39,897 nt of DNA, from positions 233-40,129 of the forward strand of contig MHOE01000003.1 of NCBI GenBank assembly GCA_001819985.1, read 5' to 3'. The notes beneath the pieces were generated by a model that saw only the letters and a list, made by a program, of their open reading frames with translations, ran no database searches and was not told the DNA's origin. Source of the DNA: Candidatus Spechtbacteria bacterium RIFCSPHIGHO2_02_FULL_43_15b (GTDB lineage Bacteria > Patescibacteriota > Minisyncoccia > Spechtbacterales > HO2-43-30). Both the position numbers and the translations under genes were made by a program. Of this stretch, positions 34,836-39,897 are shown piece by piece. The number at the start of each line of letters is the position of its first letter. The stretch's first letter is position 1.

Positions 34836-35028
34836 CCGCAGGTTTATGAGATTAGTTATCCACATATACAACAGCATTAAATATGCTACAATAATCTCGA
34901 CTTAAAATTTCGCAAACTATATTCGAAATTCGGAGCTTATTAAGAAATTAATTGATTCAATTTGCAATTACATCTATATGCCGCGTTTGGGCACATAATT
35001 GAATTTGCAGATTAGTCGGTATTTATTC

Positions 35029-35226
35029 ATGCCTATTATACTTTGGGTATTGATCGGCTTAGCCGTTGCGGGAGCTGGAGGTTACTTTTTCTTTTTTATG
35101 AAGAAGGGCGGCAAGAAAAGCGAGTCCGCGGGAATGCCGGAATCTTCAGGTAGTGTGTCTGACGGAGGTCAAGCCGGAAGTTCGCAGGGAGATGATTCTA
35201 TGTCGTCGGGAGAAAAATCATTCTAG
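35029..35226 (+). CDS. small single-TM protein with Ser/Gly-rich tail
   Basis: MPIILWVLIGLAVAGAGGYFFFFMKKGGKK followed by SAGMPESSGSVSDGGQAGSSQGDDSMSSGEKSF; start 35029 chosen over 34999. Confidence 0.6.
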   Translation: MPIILWVLIGLAVAGAGGYFFFFMKKGGKKSESAGMPESSGSVSDGGQAGSSQGDDSMSSGEKSF

Positions 35227-35330
35227 TTTGAATTCTAGGGGCGGCATAAAGACAAAACAATCTTATTATGCCTAGGAATCTATGCCTCGTAGTTTGTTAA
35301 ATAAAGGCAGATCAGCTTGGGAAAAGAGAT

Positions 35331-35370
35331 AACCCCGCTAGTCCGTGTGGACTGGCGGGGCGGTTTTTTG
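35331..35370 (+). terminator. intrinsic terminator
   Basis: AACCCCGCTAGTCC-gtgt-GGACTGGCGGGGCGGTTTTTT. Confidence 0.75.
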
Positions 35371-35387
35371 CTTGCTATAATTACAAA

Positions 35388-36308
35388 ATGAAAGGCAAAC
35401 CGGAAAAAGTTTTTGTAATTCTCTTAAACTGGAACAATTGGCACGAAACCCGGGAGTGTTTGGCGTCTCTTGAGAAAGCAGATTATCCAACTTTTGAAGT
35501 GATTATCGTGGATAACGGGTCAAACCAAAAAGATGTAGCGGAAATCAAAAATTTTAGTAATAATGTTTCAGGTTTTATACTTCATATCTTGTGGAATAGT
35601 AATAATCTTGGCTTTGCCGGAGGTAATAATGTGGGCATAAGATATGCCCTTGAGCGCGGCGCGGATTATGTTTTTCTTCTGAACAATGATGCGATTGTTG
35701 CGCCTGACTCTTTGACTAAACTGGTCAAAGCTGGGGAAAGCGACAAAATCCTTGGAATTCTAGGATCAAGAGTTTATAAGTACGGGACAGATGAAGTCGT
35801 GTTTGATGGCGGGAAGGTAAATAATCTAATGACAAAGGCCTATCATCAGCCAAAACTAACGGGGTCTGACCCCGTTAGTTTTGGGGTGCAGTATGTAACC
35901 GGTGCCGCTTTTTTAATAAAACGCGAAGCGATCGAAAAGATCGGTCTCATGCGTGAAGAGTACTTTCTTTATTATGAAGATGTTGATTGGTGCGTGCGGG
36001 CAAGAAACGCGGGGTTTAAGTGTGTGGTTGTTCCGGAAAGCAAAGTATGGCACAAGGTCTCCGCGACAAACAAGGAGGGTTCTCCTTCGTATATTTATTA
36101 CCATACTAGAAACAGCTTAATACTCGCCAAATTCAACGGCAATATTTGTCAAAAAGTATGCGCGTATTTACTCGCTATCTGGATTTTAGAAAAGCAAGTT
36201 CTGAAATTTTTTTTAGTCCCTTCCCGTCGCAAGTGGTCTAGGGCTATGACAAGGGGGGTATTGGATTTTCTAAAATGCAAATACGGGCAATACGAAAACC
36301 CGGCTTAA
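35388..36308 (+). CDS. GT2-family glycosyltransferase
   Basis: VILLNWNNWHETRECLASLEKADYPTFEVIIVDNGSN, NNLGFAGGNNVGIRYAL, FLLNNDAIV, YVTGAAFLIKREAIEKIGLMREEYFLYYEDVDWCVRARNAGF. Confidence 0.92.
   Translation: MKGKPEKVFVILLNWNNWHETRECLASLEKADYPTFEVIIVDNGSNQKDVAEIKNFSNNVSGFILHILWNSNNLGFAGGNNVGIRYALERGADYVFLLNNDAIVAPDSLTKLVKAGESDKILGILGSRVYKYGTDEVVFDGGKVNNLMTKAYHQPKLTGSDPVSFGVQYVTGAAFLIKREAIEKIGLMREEYFLYYEDVDWCVRARNAGFKCVVVPESKVWHKVSATNKEGSPSYIYYHTRNSLILAKFNGNICQKVCAYLLAIWILEKQVLKFFLVPSRRKWSRAMTRGVLDFLKCKYGQYENPA
35852..35882. repeat. 31-bp perfect palindrome, GGGGTCTGACCCC family, inside the GT2 gene
   Basis: AAAACTAACGGGGTC-T-GACCCCGTTAGTTTT: 15-bp perfect arms, in frame, encodes KLTGSDPVSF. 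Confidence 0.95.
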
Positions 36309-36321
36309 AACCCTTAATCAT

Positions 36322-37515
36322 ATGCGCATCGCCATCGACTGTCATAATCTTGAAGGAAACCGCACCGGCGTTGGCCGATATCTTTGGAATGTATTGCGCG
36401 AATGGTACAAACTAACGGGGTCAGACCCCGTTAGTTTGGAGTTGTTTCTTTATTTCAAAAACGAAATCCCAAAGGATTTGGACGCAATGGATCGGCCTTA
36501 TATGGAAAGACGGGAATCCCACATAAGAGTTTTGGATGCGGGGAGCAACGCTGTTTACAAGCACTTGCGCCTTCCCTTGGCGGTTTTTAGGGATAAGGCG
36601 GATGTTCTCTTTTGTCCGGATTATGTTCTCCCGATACTCAAATTCAAGAAATGCAAAACCGCGGTAACTATCCACGATATTATTTACGAAGCGCGGCCGG
36701 CTGAATATTCCTGGCCGTCCTTTGCCGACAAAATTTTGCTTAAATGGGCATCAAAGCGGTCCGCTAAAAAAGCAGATGTGATATTTTGCCCTTCAAATTT
36801 TACAAAAAGTGAAATTGAGAAATACTACAAAATAAATTCGAAAAAAATTACAGTAACACGCCTTGCGCCGGATCCGATTTTCAGAAAGCCGGATTTTTCA
36901 AAGATTAGAGAGATCGGATATGCGGAAAAATGGAGCGGCATAAAGAAGAAATACCGGATTGGCGATAATTTTGTATTTTTTGTGGGTTCAATATTTAATC
37001 GCAGATTTTTGCCAAAAACAGTCGATGCCTTTAAGGAATTCGCGCGCGAACGCGATGATTTTCAGTTTTTGATAATAGGAAAAAATCACTCCAGTCCATA
37101 TCAAGATATCGGCGCTGTTATAAAAAATACGAATTCAGAAATGGGTCGGGAGGCGGTAGTATGGCATGAATTTATTCGGAATGACGATGACCTTGTTTTT
37201 CTTTACAACAAAGCCCTGGCGACTGTTTGGGTTTCAAGCTATGAAGGTTTCGGTTTGCCGATTCTTGAAAGTATGGCGTGCGGAACGCCCGTGATTACAT
37301 CGAGGGGCAGTTCACTCGAGGAAGTTGGCGGAGATTCAGCTATTTACATAAAAGACCCGGGAAATATCAGAGAAATCTCAATGGCACTTTCAAAATTATC
37401 CAACGACAACAATTATCGTTTGGATTTATCGAGAAAATGCCTCGAATACACAAGAAAATTTTCATGGCAAAATACAGCAATGGCAACTCTGGACTGTTTG
37501 CTTAGATTGAAATAA
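36322..37515 (+). CDS. GT4-family glycosyltransferase
   Basis: GNRTGVGRYLWNVLREW, TVHD-like AVTIHDIIYE, FVGSIFNRRFLPKTVDAFKEF, SSYEGFGLPILESMACGTPVITSRGSSLEEVGGDSAIY. Confidence 0.93.
   Translation: MRIAIDCHNLEGNRTGVGRYLWNVLREWYKLTGSDPVSLELFLYFKNEIPKDLDAMDRPYMERRESHIRVLDAGSNAVYKHLRLPLAVFRDKADVLFCPDYVLPILKFKKCKTAVTIHDIIYEARPAEYSWPSFADKILLKWASKRSAKKADVIFCPSNFTKSEIEKYYKINSKKITVTRLAPDPIFRKPDFSKIREIGYAEKWSGIKKKYRIGDNFVFFVGSIFNRRFLPKTVDAFKEFARERDDFQFLIIGKNHSSPYQDIGAVIKNTNSEMGREAVVWHEFIRNDDDLVFLYNKALATVWVSSYEGFGLPILESMACGTPVITSRGSSLEEVGGDSAIYIKDPGNIREISMALSKLSNDNNYRLDLSRKCLEYTRKFSWQNTAMATLDCLLRLK
36408..36438. repeat. 31-bp perfect palindrome, GGGGTCAGACCCC family, inside the GT4 gene
   Basis: CAAACTAACGGGGTC-A-GACCCCGTTAGTTTG: 15-bp perfect arms, in frame, encodes YKLTGSDPVSL. 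Confidence 0.95.
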
Positions 37516-37545
37516 AAACCCGCGTTTAGCGCGGGTTTATTTTCT
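37515..37545. terminator. bidirectional terminator between convergent genes
   Basis: AAAACCCGCG-ttta-GCGCGGGTTTATTTTC. Confidence 0.75.
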
Positions 37546-38127
37546 TGACCCCCTAGAGCCAAGCACCGATAAATTTCTGTGTAAGTTGTATCTTGTCTGC
37601 GGCAAATCATTCAGTCCGCTTCTTAGTATGCGTTTTACATCCGGTGTTTTATCTGCTATGTAAACGCTCTTCCATCCGGAAGGAAGGGCAAGGTTTGGAT
37701 AGGGGATTGTCGCGTTTGATACAAGGGCGACTGGTATTGATAATTTTCTGTGCCTGGCAATAAAGCACCTATGAAGACCGTCCAATATCATCCATTTTCC
37801 AAAGTCCGAATATTCAATGATAGGGGGAGCTATGAAATTCACATCGCCAAATTCGTCTTCGTACTCGACTAAAGTATTGATTTTCGCGTAGTCGCCAAGT
37901 TTGGATGCTATATGGTCGGTTAGAAGACTTACGAATTTTAATCCGTCTCGAAGCACATAAAATGTACTAGGTTCAAAGCAAGACGGATCGCTGATTACTA
38001 TCTCGATCTCCGCGTCTTTGTATGGTAATATATCGGGGTTGTTATACAGCGTCACATTTCTTAATTTTTTGATGAAAGAGTCCCGCCTTATACGCTTTAT
38101 TTTTTTAATGTACATGATTACTCTCAC
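37537..38127 (-). CDS. ParB/sulfiredoxin-fold-like protein
   Basis: WMILDGLHRCFIARHRKLSIPVALVSN resembles the ParB-like DGxHR motif; 196-aa ORF. Confidence 0.55.
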   Translation of the reverse strand: MRVIMYIKKIKRIRRDSFIKKLRNVTLYNNPDILPYKDAEIEIVISDPSCFEPSTFYVLRDGLKFVSLLTDHIASKLGDYAKINTLVEYEDEFGDVNFIAPPIIEYSDFGKWMILDGLHRCFIARHRKLSIPVALVSNATIPYPNLALPSGWKSVYIADKTPDVKRILRSGLNDLPQTRYNLHRNLSVLGSRGSRK

Positions 38128-38216
38128 CTCGTCGTTGTGTAAATTTTATAACATCGGCAAGGCCAAGGGGTCATGTGGATAACTTGATAATCAATTCTAC
38201 GGCAAAAAAACAAAAT

Positions 38217-38774
38217 ATGAATATCGGCCTCGATTTAGATGGGGTTATCGTTGATCACACCGAAAATATAAGGAGAGTTGCCCGCGAGTTGGGATTTGAT
38301 GCGTCTGGGAAATATTCAAGCATACATACATTAAAGAAAATTATGCCTGAAGATTTGCATTACGATCTAAAAAAGGCAATATACGGCAAGATGAGCCTAA
38401 AAGCTAAACCGATGGCGTACGCAAAGAACAGTATCGAGAAATTGTCAGCGTCCGGGCACACGCTTTCCATCGTATCCCGTCGAGATCACGACAAAGATTA
38501 CGCGTTATCTTGGTTGAAAGTCCAGGGAATTCTGGAGCACATACCGGAACGCAGAATAATTTTTGTAGGAGACGATAAATATAAAGCAGTGGAGGCAAAA
38601 CGGCTCAAGTCGGATATTTTTCTGGATGATAAAATAGAAGTGCTTTTTTTCATAAAAAGCGTGGCATATCCCGTGCTGTTTAATCGTTTTGGATTGGATT
38701 TGAATGAGGATAAATATGAAGAAGTTCGTTCGTGGGGGGAGTTCCTAAAGCTGGTAAAAAATTTTACTCTATGA
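38217..38774 (+). CDS. HAD-superfamily hydrolase-like protein
   Basis: MNIGLDLDGVIVDH (DxDG), LSIVSRRDHDKDYALSWL, IIFVGDDKYKAVEAKRLKSDIFLDDK; ORF track start 38175. Confidence 0.8.
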   Translation: MNIGLDLDGVIVDHTENIRRVARELGFDASGKYSSIHTLKKIMPEDLHYDLKKAIYGKMSLKAKPMAYAKNSIEKLSASGHTLSIVSRRDHDKDYALSWLKVQGILEHIPERRIIFVGDDKYKAVEAKRLKSDIFLDDKIEVLFFIKSVAYPVLFNRFGLDLNEDKYEEVRSWGEFLKLVKNFTL

Positions 38775-39897
38775 AGTTCAGAAATTTTATAAACAGCCAT
38801 TTAACCCCAGTTAGCGCGCTTATAGCTTTCGAAATGGCAAGTGTTTTTTTGATGTCCGCGGGTTTTATACCTAGAGAATTTTCCCTGTTTCTTCTTGCCG
38901 CGATTTTAATATTTTCAATTTTTTCTTCGCTCAAAGAGGGTTTGAAGTTTTTTGTTTTCTCGATTCCTTTTTTCGTCTCACTCGCCGTGTCCGACTCTTT
39001 CGATTCAATGTCGAGCTGGAGAGTAGTATTGCTCGTCTTGTTTCTTAAATCCGTTTGGGTTTTTCTTGGAGACGGGAAATCGGCGGTTCGAAGATCAAAG
39101 GCGCTCTTGCTTTCGTGTTTGAAAAATCACTTTTTTTTGATTCTGGCGGTTTTTTTTCTGATAGGGTTCGCATCTTTATTTGTTTCCGAACAGCCGATAT
39201 ACGGAATAAAAAAGATAATTTTTCTGGCTAATATCTCCGCGCTTTTTTTTGTTGTATATGCGGCAGTAAAAAACAGGGAGGATATTATGGAAATAATGAA
39301 ATTTGCGTTCGCCGGTTCGCTCTCAGCGTTATTCATAGGTTACGGCCAGTTTATCGCGACGCTATTTTTGCCGCTTTTCGTTTTTTGGAAGTGGTGGGCT
39401 TCTCATGTAATTCCGGTTTTTTACGGAAATAACCTTGGCGATTTGCTTAGTTACTCGAATACTTGGTTTTCTTACTATGAAGACGCGGATGCCACACTAC
39501 GGATATTTTCCGTATTTCCCGATTCTCACTCGTTTGCTTTGTCAATGCTCATTTCAATACCGATAGCCGTTGCCTATTTTGTCGCAGAAAAAGAGCGCGG
39601 CGCGAGGAAGCTTTTTTTTGGTGTTATTTCGGCGCTTTACCTGATGTCTATAATATTTTCAGGCACGCGCGGGATATGGGTGGGGGCGGCGCCGGTGTTT
39701 TTGTTATGTCTCGCGGTTCTGTTCTTACCGAAAAGTTGCAATAAGATTTTAGAAAATTGTTTCGGCGGAATTTTCGCGGCGATTTTAGGAGCAAGGCGGC
39801 ATATTAAAATAAGCATAATTTCAATACTGGTTTTTTTCGCGTTTTTTCCGGCAGTTTCTCAATTCTTAGAGGTGTCGCAAATTCTTCAGGGAGGCAG
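38771..39897 (+). CDS. O-antigen ligase/polymerase-like multi-TM protein (3' truncated by window edge)
   Basis: Open frame from ATG 38771 (ATGA overlap with the previous stop) to the window end, absent from the ORF track; hydrophobic, with SGTRGIWVGAAPVFLL typical of Wzy_C proteins. Confidence 0.75.
   Translation, partial: MKFRNFINSHLTPVSALIAFEMASVFLMSAGFIPREFSLFLLAAILIFSIFSSLKEGLKFFVFSIPFFVSLAVSDSFDSMSSWRVVLLVLFLKSVWVFLGDGKSAVRRSKALLLSCLKNHFFLILAVFFLIGFASLFVSEQPIYGIKKIIFLANISALFFVVYAAVKNREDIMEIMKFAFAGSLSALFIGYGQFIATLFLPLFVFWKWWASHVIPVFYGNNLGDLLSYSNTWFSYYEDADATLRIFSVFPDSHSFALSMLISIPIAVAYFVAEKERGARKLFFGVISALYLMSIIFSGTRGIWVGAAPVFLLCLAVLFLPKSCNKILENCFGGIFAAILGARRHIKISIISILVFFAFFPAVSQFLEVSQILQGG

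Noticed and set aside
37550-37560. GACCCC near the 37537-38127 gene as another repeat copy
   Set aside because: Only a 6-8 bp match with no inverted partner; consistent with chance.
1-39897. CRISPR array or prophage
   Set aside because: No regularly spaced direct repeats of 23-40 bp and no capsid, terminase, integrase or Cas motifs in the ORFs.
1-39897. Alternative genetic code (UGA recoding as in Gracilibacteria/SR1)
   Set aside because: Conserved proteins (RplJ, RplL, RsmH, FtsI, Def, Fmt) are full-length under the standard stop code without in-frame UGA.

Overview
The window looks like a chromosomal segment of a Candidate Phyla Radiation (Patescibacteria, probably Parcubacteria-like) bacterium. 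That placement is inference from gene content, short intergenic spacers and lack of encoded tRNA CCA ends; no search was run. Recognisable core genes: mltG; rplJ-rplL with an L10-type leader; a short dcw cluster (mraZ-rsmH-ftsL-like-ftsI); a minus-strand priA-def-fmt operon; tRNA-Val(CAC); tRNA-Glu(CTC); and a surface-polysaccharide block (WecG/TagA-, GT2- and GT4-type glycosyltransferases, partial O-antigen-ligase-like protein). Accessory genes: radical SAM protein, DUF151/bifunctional nuclease, a tandem wHTH-metallophosphoesterase with one apparently dead domain, an HNH-like protein, an APC permease-USP fusion, fatty-acid desaturase plus cyclopropane synthase, a membrane-anchored deoxyribosyltransferase-like protein, a ferredoxin-NADP reductase-like protein, a secreted GxDxY repeat protein and a CuA-type cupredoxin. 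The most interesting signal is a palindromic GGGGTCWGACCCC element family. Two near-identical 31-bp perfect palindromes sit in frame in two adjacent glycosyltransferase genes, both encoding KLTGSDPVS. A REPIN-like inverted pair precedes the metallophosphoesterase gene, and further copies occur at an intergenic site and at the 5' end of another ORF. No transposase, CRISPR array or prophage was seen.
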